NCBI GenBank assembly: GCA_018806915.1
Contig: JAGKQI010000014.1
Coordinates: forward strand, 29,226 to 93,225
Direction of reading: 5' to 3'
DNA: 64,000 nt
DNA from: Phytophthora colocasiae
Taxonomy: Eukaryota; Oomycota; Peronosporomycetes; Peronosporales; Peronosporaceae
Made by a program: the position numbers and the translations under genes. The notes below the pieces were generated by a model that ran no database searches, was not told where the DNA came from, and worked only from the letters and a program-made list of their open reading frames with translations. How positions within the stretch are numbered: position 1 is the first letter of the stretch; each line of letters starts with the position of its first letter. This document shows positions 1 to 8,305 of this stretch, piece by piece.

Positions 1-325
1 GACGAAGAGCTTCCTTTTCCGCTTTCCGCTTTTTACGATACTCGCTTCGTCGGATGGCATCCTTCGACCGCTGGTCTTCCTGGTTTGGTGCTACGAACAG
101 TTCAGTGGCTGGTGCGATTCTAGTAAACGCTGGAATGGAGTCCAAAGGTTGTACATGTAGTTCTGGCATGGACGAGTCTAAAAGCGACCCAGTATCCGTA
201 AAAGACTCATCTTGGTCGAAATCTTCAAGCAGAAGAACAGTGGGCATCACCAGCTCGTCGGAAGCTTGAATGAAATCCACTAGTTCGTCGAAAACTAAAT
301 TGTCCACTTTCTCGAGGCTCGTCAT
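1..325 (-). CDS. M96-like bZIP-domain protein, N-terminal part (runs off window)
   Basis: The ATG is at 325 and the frame stays open to the window edge, giving about 108 residues. The N-terminus starts MTSLEKVDNLVFDELVDF, nearly the same as the intact paralogue at 586-1884, and ends inside a basic region (DAIRRSEYRKK). An oomycete-like initiator lies just upstream (330-346), which supports the start. The fragment shows no frameshift. By family resemblance this should be a nuclear DNA-binding protein of the M96 mating-specific type. That function is inferred from the basic region plus zipper, not demonstrated. The C-terminal START-like half lies outside the window. Confidence 0.75.
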   Translation of the reverse strand, partial: MTSLEKVDNLVFDELVDFIQASDELVMPTVLLLEDFDQDESFTDTGSLLDSSMPELHVQPLDSIPAFTRIAPATELFVAPNQEDQRSKDAIRRSEYRKKRKAEKEALR

Positions 326-329
326 TTCG

Positions 330-346
330 AAATTGACAGTGTGAGC
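330..346 (-). promoter_or_regulatory. Oomycete initiator-like core promoter
   Basis: Read on the minus strand the sequence is GCTCACACTGTCAATTT, close to the oomycete Inr plus flanking promoter region consensus (GCTCAYTYYNCAWTTT, known from Phytophthora). It ends four bases before the ATG of the partial gene, the position where oomycete transcription start sites commonly lie. The match was made by eye and is not statistically tested. Confidence 0.55.
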
Positions 347-385
347 TAAACTCTGGTGCGCTGGACAGGATAAAAGTAAATGATG

Positions 386-500
386 AGTAAAGGATCAAGT
401 CAACTGCTTGGTTTCTTTGAGTAATCACGGAAAAAAAGTAAGTAACTTAGTAAAGGATCAAGTCAACAGCGACTTGCGTGGTTTCTTTGAGTAATCACGG
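386..500. repeat. Two-copy imperfect tandem repeat
   Basis: About 45-50 bases are repeated (386-430 and 449-500). Both copies contain agtaaaggatcaagtcaac and ggtttctttgagtaatcac. They lie in the spacer between the partial gene and the stop of the next gene. No coding sequence is evident. The repeat could be a local promoter duplication. Confidence 0.7.
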
Positions 501-585
501 ACCAGATAATGGTTGATGTATAAGTGAAGACGCAGGCCGCACTTTAAAGTGACGAAGTACTTGTGCAAAGCGTATATTTTTTTTG

Positions 586-1884
586 CTAGCTTGTTACGTT
601 ACTCAAAGTGGCATCCAGCAGCATTTTCTCTAATGCTTCATATACTGTCTTGTTTTCTTCCTCTCCAGTGCTCACGACGAGTTTTGTGAACTCATTGACG
701 ACAGGCTCCGATTTAGAGGAGCTTCTAAAATGCATCGGTACGTGCCGGAACAAGGTATCTAGGATCGTCCCAGTAGCTGACTCGGTTGTCGATGGTCGAG
801 CTACACACCACCCGGTCTCATCGGAATGCATTCCTCGGAAGAGTCCTTCACCTTCAGTAAACACTTTCCACACCATCACAACTCTGTTCGCTTCCTGAAA
901 CTTGCGGATGACAACGCGTTGTAGTAGAGACACCGTCTCGCCCATTCTCCGACTTGTAATTCGGAATTTCATGGCCATCATGTTTTCAGGATCTTCGACT
1001 CCTTCGAATATCTCTCGATCCTCTTGTCGGTGTTTGAGCTGAGCCAAATGCCAAATAGAGTGGCACGTCTGTTTGTATCTGAATGGTAATGTCTGCCTAT
1101 CTGCATGTTGGTAGTACTCCGTTTCCCCATCTTTGTGCTTCGTGGTAAACGGAGCTTCCGTCGTCACGGACAGTTCACAGGCCCGTACAACTTCATCAGT
1201 CTGTAAGTAAACAGCATGCAGTTCCTGGATAAACGTCTCGAACAACGCAGAATCAGTTGGCTCGAGTCGCATCCGTTTTTGTACTCGAGAAGCTCCTTCA
1301 GAGTCTGTACCACTTGTGATGGCTCCATCATGTACTCGTTTCCTCAAAAACCCGCTGAGGTCCTCAATCAACGTGGCTCTAGAACTGATAGCAGCTCGCA
1401 AATGGAGTTGCTCCTCTTCCGCAGCTTCTCGATGTTCTTTCTGACGACTTGCAATAGCTTTCCACAAACAACTTGACAGCGCTGCATCAGTAGATGGAGA
1501 TACTCCTCCATCCTCAGAAGAATCTTGTAACTTGTCCAATTTGGCAGATAACTCGTCGATTTCGCGTCGAAGGGCTTCCTTTTCCGCTTTTTGCTTCTTG
1601 CGGTACTCGCTTCGTCGAATGGCATCCTTCGAACGGTGTTTTTCCTGGGTTGGTGCTACAGTCTGTTCGGTGGCTGGTGCGATATTGGTGAACGCTGGAA
1701 TGGAGTCCAATGGCAGAAGTTCCGGCACGGAAGCGTGTAAAAGAGATCCAGCATCTGTAAAAAGACCATCTTGGTCCAGATCTGCAAACGTTAGAGCAGT
1801 GGGCAGTGCCAGCTCATCAGAGGTTTGAATGAAGTCCACTATTTCGTCGAGTACCAAGTCGTCCATCTTTTCGAGGCTCGTCAT
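586..1884 (-). CDS. M96-like bZIP/START-like protein (intact, 432 aa)
   Basis: Intact single-exon gene, ATG at 1884, TAG at 586-588. The frame runs open to 2220, but the extra 112 codons overlap the end of the next gene and lack family similarity. The paralogues and an initiator motif at 1890-1906 place the start at MTSLEKMDD. Residues 86-120 form a basic region plus heptad segment (DAIRRSEYRKK, then leucine-spaced repeats). Asp stands where canonical bZIPs have the invariant Asn. The middle holds a coiled-coil-like stretch (LWKAIASRQKEHREAAEEEQ). The C-terminal half carries the family signature EGEGLFRGMHSDETGW and ends in a short helix. The family is known as the tandemly arrayed, mating-induced M96 genes of Phytophthora. 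A lipid-binding START-like fold is inferred. Second complete member in the minus-strand cluster. Confidence 0.8.
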   Translation of the reverse strand: MTSLEKMDDLVLDEIVDFIQTSDELALPTALTFADLDQDGLFTDAGSLLHASVPELLPLDSIPAFTNIAPATEQTVAPTQEKHRSKDAIRRSEYRKKQKAEKEALRREIDELSAKLDKLQDSSEDGGVSPSTDAALSSCLWKAIASRQKEHREAAEEEQLHLRAAISSRATLIEDLSGFLRKRVHDGAITSGTDSEGASRVQKRMRLEPTDSALFETFIQELHAVYLQTDEVVRACELSVTTEAPFTTKHKDGETEYYQHADRQTLPFRYKQTCHSIWHLAQLKHRQEDREIFEGVEDPENMMAMKFRITSRRMGETVSLLQRVVIRKFQEANRVVMVWKVFTEGEGLFRGMHSDETGWCVARPSTTESATGTILDTLFRHVPMHFRSSSKSEPVVNEFTKLVVSTGEEENKTVYEALEKMLLDATLSNVTS

Positions 1885-1889
1885 TTCGT

Positions 1890-1906
1890 AAAGTGACGGA
1901 GTGAGA
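1890..1906 (-). promoter_or_regulatory. Oomycete initiator-like core promoter
   Basis: The minus-strand sequence TCTCACTCCGTCACTTT sits six bases before the ATG at 1884. It matches the oomycete Inr (TCACTCC) plus the following CA-TTT flank with one extra base. It supports the short form of the downstream gene. The rest of 1907-2200 has no gene and acts as the intergenic promoter region. Confidence 0.55.
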
Positions 1907-2200
1907 AAAATTAAAGAAGTTGCAGAACAGCGGGTAGGACAGGAGAAAACCTGTTGATGGGTAAAGCTACAGCAGCCACAAGCGTCCCGGGAGTGATGGT
2001 GCGCGGAGTAAACAGCTTCTACGTGACACTGCAGTACAGTAATCCAGCCGTAGGAACCGTTCTGTGCGGTGCCGCTGCTGTACTGCTGGAGGTTGGTGAA
2101 AAGCAGGCGAACGAAAAGTAAAGAGAGACTTATCCAAGTCTCTTCCACCAGAGAAGTAAACGGCCACAAAAGATCTAAATTAGTGAAGGTGGAGAATATC

Positions 2201-3490
2201 TCAACACACGCCCAGTGCATCGTCCAGCAGCATCTTTTCCAACTTCTGCAGTGCTAACTGACAGATATCTTCGCCATCCTTGATGAGCATATCGGCGAAT
2301 AGTTTCGCTGCCGCATTAGAAGCGACCACCTCGCCGAAACTGATCGGGACAAAGCGGGACACCATGTCAATCACTGACCCAACGCTTCCATTCACACAGC
2401 TTGGCGACGGTCGGACAATGCTCCACCCGCTTTCGTCCGAGTGCAAGCCACCAAACATGCCCTCACCTTCGGAGAACTTCCTCCAGACGAGAACAATCCG
2501 GTCGTCTTCATTAAAGCGACGCATGACGCAGTGCTGGGAAATGGAGCGACCAACCGGGCCCTCGATCCGGCATTTTATGATGGTCGTGTCAGCAGGAATC
2601 CATGGTTCGTCCAATAATACGAACCCAGGTCGGAATTCCATGCAGCAAATCTCCTGGACATGCGCGCAAACACGCTCGAAAGCGAACGGCGTGGAAAACG
2701 ATCCGACTAACTCATGATACGTGGCATCATTGTTGGTCGAACGTGGGGGGTTGTAGAACAGCTTCGTGAGTTCATAATCGTCGCCTTCCGTCTGCATCGC
2801 TGTGGTCTGGAAAATGCTGTCCACCTTGGCGTACATCTCGTCCAGCTCGGTGATATAGGCTTCATACAGAGCCTTCTCCGGTATCTCAGTGCGTGGTCTT
2901 TTAGGTGGCAATCCTGGATCTTCCTCCATTTCCTCGCTGATTCGCTTTCTAATGAGCTTTCCAAGGTCACTAATGAGTGCGGACCTTTTCTTAATCGCTG
3001 CCAGTAGTTTATCCTTTTGCTCCTCGGCGTTCTGTCTGGCCTGTAAATTCCTGTCTGCTAGAGCCTTCCACACCGCTGTGCTTGTCCTTCCCAGTGCTTC
3101 TCGGGCTTTTGCAGCCTCTTTCTTCTTCTGAAGACTTGATAACTGATTGGACAACTGTTCTGCCTGCTCTTGTAGCGCATCTCTCTGCGCCTTTTGCTTC
3201 TCTCGGTACGTCTTGCGTCGAATAGCGTCTCTGGAGCGAATATTAATCACTTCACCTGTGTTTTGAGGAGAACAAGAGGAGGAAATAGCGCTCGCAGACG
3301 TGCAGTCGCTGTCACTTGTATGACTTTTGTCATTACTGAAAAACCCGTCAAAAGCAGCGGAATCCAGTTGGAGGTCGGTTGGTAGAGATGACAAAGAGTC
3401 GGTTTTGTCCAGAGACTGCAGCAGCTCAGTGCCAGGGATGGCAGTGTCATCACCAGAGCGGAGGAAGTCCATGAACATTGCGTCCGTCAT
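2201..3490 (-). CDS. M96-like bZIP/START-like protein (intact, 429 aa)
   Basis: Intact single-exon gene with ATG at 3490 (MTDAMFMDFLRSGDD) and TGA at 2201. A TTG five codons upstream is in frame but is not a plausible eukaryotic start. A basic region (RSRDAIRRKTYREKQKAQRD) lies near residues 90-110, followed by heptads, again with Asp in the Asn position. The central part (AVWKALADRNLQARQNAEEQ) and the C-terminal signature EGEGMFGGLHSDESGW match the paralogues. The protein ends LEKMLLDDALGVC, like the gene at 3644-4987, so these two are sister copies. A TATA-like box lies about 40 bases upstream. Presumed nuclear regulator. Mating-specific expression is inferred from the family name only. Confidence 0.82.
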   Translation of the reverse strand: MTDAMFMDFLRSGDDTAIPGTELLQSLDKTDSLSSLPTDLQLDSAAFDGFFSNDKSHTSDSDCTSASAISSSCSPQNTGEVINIRSRDAIRRKTYREKQKAQRDALQEQAEQLSNQLSSLQKKKEAAKAREALGRTSTAVWKALADRNLQARQNAEEQKDKLLAAIKKRSALISDLGKLIRKRISEEMEEDPGLPPKRPRTEIPEKALYEAYITELDEMYAKVDSIFQTTAMQTEGDDYELTKLFYNPPRSTNNDATYHELVGSFSTPFAFERVCAHVQEICCMEFRPGFVLLDEPWIPADTTIIKCRIEGPVGRSISQHCVMRRFNEDDRIVLVWRKFSEGEGMFGGLHSDESGWSIVRPSPSCVNGSVGSVIDMVSRFVPISFGEVVASNAAAKLFADMLIKDGEDICQLALQKLEKMLLDDALGVC

Positions 3491-3529
3491 TTTCGCTTGT
3501 GCCAATTATTGTACGTGTGTGAACAAAAC

Positions 3530-3538
3530 TATTTATAG
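3530..3538 (-). promoter_or_regulatory. TATA-like box
   Basis: The minus-strand sequence GGCTATAAATAGTTTT begins about 50 bases upstream of the ATG at 3490, leaving a plausible distance to a start site near TTCACAC. TATA boxes are uncommon in oomycete promoters, so this is of some interest. Visual match only. Confidence 0.4.
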
Positions 3539-3643
3539 CCAATCGAATGAATACTGGACAGCACGCAGTAAACACCAGAGTGAATGTCACTGACTGCATA
3601 ATCAATAAATTACCACCGTAGGATAAATTACTTCGTATTTTAT

Positions 3644-4987
3644 TCAACACACACCTAGGGCATCGTCGAGAAGAAGAGCTTCCAGCTTTTGCACGCACGC
3701 TTGGCAGTCTTCTTCTCCGGCGGCGATGATAGTATCTGCAAACTCTTTTAACTTCCCATCAGTAGAGTTCACAGTGCTGAAAGACATGGGCACGTAACGA
3801 ATGATGGACTCCATGACAGTGCCGCCACCGTCCACACAGCTAGGAGCTGGGCGAATAATGTTCCATCCAGTTTCGTCCGAGTGCATGCCAGCGTAGACTC
3901 CTTCTCCTTCCGTGAACTTCCGCCAGATGATCACAACTCGATCGGCTTCGTTGTAGCGACGTGTGATGGCGTGTTGCACGAGAGAACCGACCGCCATGCC
4001 CACTCGTGCTTCAATGCGGAACTTGATTACATTTGTTTCGTCAGACACGCCCGGAATCTCAATCTTCTCGCTGTTCGCACGGTTCTCCATACACTTGATC
4101 TGACCAACAAGAGATCTCACCCGTTCAAACGGGAATGGCGTCGTCGACTTGCCTATCAGTTCGTGGTAGTTCGATTTCTTCCTCAGAGAGCGCGAAGCGT
4201 TATAAAATCCTTCTTCGTCAGGTTGACCCTCCATCTCCGTTTCCTTGTAAATGTTGTCGGTTCTGGCGTACACCTCGTCCAGTTCCTTGATGAAGGTCTC
4301 GTACAACGCCATGTCGGGCGTTTGTACGCGAGCTCTCTTGCTTGGCGAGCTGCTACCGTCGCCGTCGTGCTGCTCTTCACTGATTCTCTTTCTGATTAAT
4401 GATCCTAAATCTCTGATCAATGTTGTTCTACGTTCAACAGCTTCACGAAGCCGAGCATGCTGTTCTTCTGACGCGAGTCTGGCCTGCAGATGTCGGTTGG
4501 CCAGTGCCTTCCACATCACTGTGGGGGCCAGTCCTAGGCCGCTCCTGGTTTTAGCAACTTCTTTCTTGTTTTTAAGCGTCGACAACTGAGTGGACAAATC
4601 TTCCACCTCCTTATACAGATCCGCCTTTTGTGCCTTCTGCTTCTGTCTGTATGTACTGCGTCGGATGGCATCTCTGCTGCGAAGGTCTTCCACGACGACG
4701 GTGCTTGCTGGGGAAGAAGAGGAGGCAACACTCTCCGTCTCATTGGACGTACAGTCGCTGTCCGTTGCAGCAGAGTGATGATCAGAGTGATGGTCATCGT
4801 CGAAGAGTCCATCGATTGGCGTCACGTCCAGCAACTGCAACGCGATGTCCGCGTCAGCAATGGAGACTAGTGGGTCTTCCTTGCTGTCGAGCGACTGCAG
4901 TAGCTCCGCACCAGACACCGTCGGGTCGTCAATATTGTGTAGGAAGCTCACGACTTCATCTAAGAACACCGAGTCAGTCATTGTCAT
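3644..4987 (-). CDS. M96-like bZIP/START-like protein (intact, 447 aa)
   Basis: Intact single-exon gene, start MTMTDSVFLDEVVSF at 4987 (a second ATG at 4981), stop TGA at 3644. The frame is open upstream to 5101 but that extension has no counterpart in the paralogues. The order of parts is an acidic N-terminus, a Ser/Asp-rich linker, a basic region plus heptads (RSRDAIRRSTYRQKQKAQKA) near residues 95-130, a helical middle (VMWKALANRHLQARLASEEQ), and a C-terminal START-like region with EGEGVYAGMHSDETGW. The protein ends LEALLLDDALGVC. An AATAAA on the minus strand overlaps the stop region and could be the poly(A) signal. First gene of the minus-strand tandem set 4987 to 1. The MULE insertion begins 178 bases upstream. 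Confidence 0.82.
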   Translation of the reverse strand: MTMTDSVFLDEVVSFLHNIDDPTVSGAELLQSLDSKEDPLVSIADADIALQLLDVTPIDGLFDDDHHSDHHSAATDSDCTSNETESVASSSSPASTVVVEDLRSRDAIRRSTYRQKQKAQKADLYKEVEDLSTQLSTLKNKKEVAKTRSGLGLAPTVMWKALANRHLQARLASEEQHARLREAVERRTTLIRDLGSLIRKRISEEQHDGDGSSSPSKRARVQTPDMALYETFIKELDEVYARTDNIYKETEMEGQPDEEGFYNASRSLRKKSNYHELIGKSTTPFPFERVRSLVGQIKCMENRANSEKIEIPGVSDETNVIKFRIEARVGMAVGSLVQHAITRRYNEADRVVIIWRKFTEGEGVYAGMHSDETGWNIIRPAPSCVDGGGTVMESIIRYVPMSFSTVNSTDGKLKEFADTIIAAGEEDCQACVQKLEALLLDDALGVC

Positions 4988-5342
4988 AAACAACTTAAGC
5001 ACCACGAGAGCCAAATGCGGGAGGCGGCACCTGCCAGTGATCGCGTAATGTGGCTGGCCATTGTCGTAATCCAAGTAGGGGAAGGGTCGGTAAGCAAACA
5101 ATGTCGGTGGGAATGTTGGTCACGTCATTTCCTCTACGTTATGTACGTTTAGTGTGTCACTCACGGGAAAATCTATGGAGCTCGAGGTTACGGAGCTCGA
5201 GGTACCAAAAAATCATATGTGTCGACCAAAATAAAAATAGTAAACACAAAATTTTATTTTATCGCAAATGAAATGGTGTGCTATTCGAAACCTACATTTG
5301 CCTGTGAGTTTTGCTCTTTTTGAGTCCATTCATTCTTCAATT

Positions 5343-5651
5343 ATGGCTTCAACACCAGCATCGGCACCACCTGCAGCAACAACCTCGAGCTACCTCATTC
5401 CGCCACCTCCGGAACAAGTCTTTGAGTCTTATGAAGAGGCAGAGACTGCCCTTCACAGATGGAATCGGCGCCAAGTTATTGACGTGACCAAGACCCATAA
5501 CAAGAAAAACAAGGCACATGAAATTCGACAACGTGATTTCCAATGTGATCACTACGGCAAAACCAAGAACACACGTCACCTCCGAGAGAAAGTCGAGTTC
5601 GAACACAACGGGGAACAACCAAAATTGGTACAAGATGGAGGTTCGCATTGA
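5343..5651 (+). pseudogene. MULE transposase N-terminal remnant (FAR1-like DNA-binding domain)
   Basis: An ATG at 5343 opens a 103-residue frame. The part EQVFESYEEAETALHRWN followed by EIRQRDFQCDHYGKTKNTR is typical of the FAR1/WRKY-GCM1-like N-terminal domain of oomycete MULE transposases. The frame stops at 5651. Fragments continue in another frame to about 6050 (for example QLTCDHARGFYCLSCEIEL). No catalytic DDE core or SWIM zinc finger is seen, so the element cannot move by itself. In family members the intact protein is several hundred residues longer. Confidence 0.65.
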
Positions 5652-6131
5652 AGCGGTCGATGCGATCAATATTGACCTGCAGGGAGAGTATTTTCCGTAC
5701 CAAAAAGATCACAGCCAGTAAAAGCAAACTGCCAGTTTATTGTGTGTATCGCTCACGATGAGCCCGCCAGTGTCCCAATAGATCAACTCACGTGTGACCA
5801 TGCTAGGGGCTTCTACTGCTTAAGTTGCGAGATTGAGCTGTCTATTCGAAAGGGAGCATTGTCGCTCCACACATGAAAAAACCTCCACCCCGATGAATTA
5901 CTCGCTTTCCAAGAAAAGGAACGGCTTCAAAAGGGAAATGATGCTCCATATCAGCTGACCAACGTTTCCGTGGAGCCTGGTGCGTCTGAGCAGACCGTTT
6001 TCAACGCAATTGTATCGCAGTGGGTTGGTACTTCTCTATGACCTTTGAGTATCGTCGAGACTGAGTGCGAATAACGCAAAGACGCAGCTATCGATTCCTT
6101 TCTCCTCAAACCGTTCTTTCCTTGTGTCTGT

Positions 6132-6608
6132 TATACATGTATGCGTAAGATTCCTCTCGTGGGAACGTTCCACGTCAAATGCCATAGGCATTTCTGCCTC
6201 CATAAACTATGTGACGTTGAAGATCTTGCCGTCGAACAGCATGATGGCAGTGTAGTAGGAGCCATTGTACGTGAGCTCACTCCCAAGGTGGTGCACCTGC
6301 ACATACACCTTATCCGTCGCGTACTTGTACGAGATGTTCGCTGCATTTGAGTTCAGGTTTGCCTCTGTGATTGATAGACAGTTGCTCCACAAGTCTTGGC
6401 AGACCATCAGCGTTCAGAGGGACTTGACGGCGACAACACCTAATGCTACAACTGTAGCCGAGACGATGAGCAGTACAGTGAATCTTCTCTTGGATGTGTT
6501 CTTCTCGGGGCTTGTCGCGCTGGTTTCTTGGCTTGCTCCTTGGACATCTCCTTGCTCAGTACCATCCGCCAACAATACAGCAACTGTCAGCGGAATCGAC
6601 ATTATCAT
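6132..6608 (-). pseudogene. Remnant of a predicted single-pass membrane protein inside the MULE
   Basis: From ATG 6608 the frame reads a short hydrophobic start, a Ser/Thr/Glu-rich stretch, then a transmembrane-like segment (RFTVLLIVSATVVALGVVAV) and an in-frame TGA at about 6414. The same frame continues without shift as CQDLWSNCLSITEANLNS and VYVQVHHLGSELTYNGSYYT up to a second in-frame TAG near 6207, and then about 25 further codons. The two stops within one conserved frame suggest a once-functional gene. The mixture of a membrane anchor and an ectodomain with N-glycosylation-like NIS/NGS motifs suggests a surface protein. The family is not identified. It may have been captured by the MULE. 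Confidence 0.45.
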
Positions 6609-6690
6609 TAACTAATAGCCAGCCACACACTACCTAGACAACCTTGTTGATCATGTTGACACCGAGGTCCAAGTGTTTCAAGCAGAAGAT

Positions 6691-6931
6691 CTACTTCTTG
6701 TTCTTAGCCGTCACAGCATACACAGCCGTCGTTGAGCAGATGGCAAATGCATCCACTTTCCTGTCACTGATCACAGCGAACGCATTCGTGGTGACGGTAA
6801 CCCCGTAACCACAGCCTCCACCACGACGATTTCCAAGGCAATGAGGGCGTGAGTGGCTTATACGGGCCATCTTCGCTGTTGTATACCAACCAGATGACGA
6901 CGCAGTTGAGTATTAGACTCTGCGCGTACAT
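6691..6931 (-). pseudogene. Second captured gene fragment in the MULE
   Basis: The minus strand carries MYAQSLILNCVVIWLVYNSE from an ATG at 6931. After a shift near 6830 it continues as a frame ending VDAFAICSTTAVYAVTAKNKK and TAG at 6691. The hydrophobic first part suggests a membrane or secreted protein. The exact reading cannot be fixed because at least one indel is present, and the opposite strand has a 51-codon ORF (6653-6808). The product is unknown. Confidence 0.3.
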
Positions 6932-7422
6932 GTTGCCGTTGTGTGTGTTGCCTCCCCTCCCGCTCTAATGGGATCCGTGAACTCACTAGACCGTTGTGTA
7001 ATCAAACTGCTTCCGCACGATTATTCTTTAAATCAAAATAGTGACAGAATGATGGCTGTCGACGGGTTGGCAGATCGACGTCGCTCGATGACTGTGGGAC
7101 GTCAGGACGTCATCTGAGTCGACACCGCGAAGTCGACAGCTCTACACAATTTGCATGATATGCACAGTTCACAGTTCTTCGGCCCCTGCTCACCTATCCA
7201 AAGCAATCCGATACTTCAAAAGTATTCTTCGTGCTACAGCATTATACATATTAATTGAGTTCACTTACAGCAGCGAAATACTAACAGTAATTCCTCTGGT
7301 TGCCCATTTCGCCAAATTAAATAAACTCTTTGACAATTACTGTCGGAGTTAATTCATTTGAGATAAAATAAAATTTTGTGTTTACTATTTTTATTTTGGT
7401 CGACACATATGATTTTTTGGTA

Positions 7423-8305
7423 AGTAAAAAATCAAATATGGGCCGAGATAAAAGATGCTCGAATTACTCGGCATCTACTTATGCGTTGACAAAAAGTGAG
7501 ACAGTTTCTGAAACTTCGCAAACCAGAGATTTTTTCTCGATTTTTTGTAGTAGCAGACCAATGAAATTAAGCACATGCTCGTGGAGAAGAAAAAAATCGA
7601 CTTAATCAGTTTACGGCCGAATTTAGTCTTGCTTTCAGTATTGAAAGCGCTGAGTGAGTGTCATTTTGTGACCATTTGAGGTTTGGGTTATTCCACCTTC
7701 ACCTTTTATATTTCTACTTGTGATCAAGTTTCGACGGAAATTAGCTTACGGAGGTCAAGTGGCAGGCCAACAATTGAAGCCCCTGCCGAAGAAGACGACA
7801 AAGCGTAAACGAGTCGCAGTTGGGGGGATGCTGTTTACCCATGAAGTGCTCCAGGAACTTGCTGAGGCTGGCAGCAAAAAACCAAGTCGTCTAAGAAAGC
7901 TGTTACTACAACTGCAGGTAAAGGTGTAGATAAGTACATGTAGCGCATATCACTTGTTCAGCTGTATTCTAAACAACAAAATGTTAGTCGAGTGTCTGGC
8001 ACAGTGAGGTTGAATAGATGCTTTACTTTCCAAATCAGTGCGGAGAATTAACGGGACTTGAACCCGCGACAACCCTGCTCCCATAATGTGCCCTCAATAA
8101 GCTCGCCGCCAACCATGTAGGCGACTGATCTGTCATCGCCTGGAGCCATGACACCTCGCGCCAAATTTACAAATTTAATTTTTGAAGGTATTCGTATTTA
8201 GTGTGTTTTAGCCAATAAAGTACTTGCTCTGTGAAAAACTTCACGTGATTGGCAGTTAAAATACGGCCTTAAAATGGTTGATGGCCCTAAATTGATGATT
8301 TACCT
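7423..8305. mobile_element. TA-flanked insertion nested in the right TIR of the MULE
   Basis: The right TIR of the MULE is continuous except for this 883-bp insert, which is flanked by TA (7421-7422 and 8306-8307). Its ends resemble each other in inverted orientation (agtaaaaaatcaaatatggg against aggtaaatcatcaatttagg). A TA target duplication points to the Tc1/mariner/pogo class. The insert encodes no recognisable transposase. It holds a 69-codon ORF at 7720-7929 of unknown origin and a tRNA-like module near 8045-8150, so it is a MITE-type, non-autonomous passenger. Confidence 0.65.
8045..8150 (-). repeat. tRNA-derived SINE-like module
   Basis: The minus strand contains a B-box-like CGCGGGTTCAAGTCCCG preceded by ttattgagggcacattatgg, and downstream the tail cggttaattctccgca-like sequence. 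A second copy with the same core (accctgctccca...ccctcaataag, and gcggagaattaacg) is at 22627-22745 in another transposon. The long segment between the A- and B-box regions recalls class II tRNAs (Leu/Ser). No clover-leaf good enough for a functional tRNA could be folded by eye. Confidence 0.5.

Noticed and set aside
1885..2220. 112-codon N-terminal extension of the gene at 586-1884
   Set aside because: It overlaps the end of the neighbouring gene, has no counterpart in paralogues, and an initiator motif lies just before the internal ATG.
3491..3505. Upstream TTG start for the gene at 2201-3490
   Set aside because: A eukaryotic gene would use the ATG at 3490, which aligns with the paralogue start.
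6207..6608. Secreted effector (RxLR or Crinkler type)
   Set aside because: There is a hydrophobic segment but no RxLR-EER or LxLFLAK motif, and the frame has two stops.
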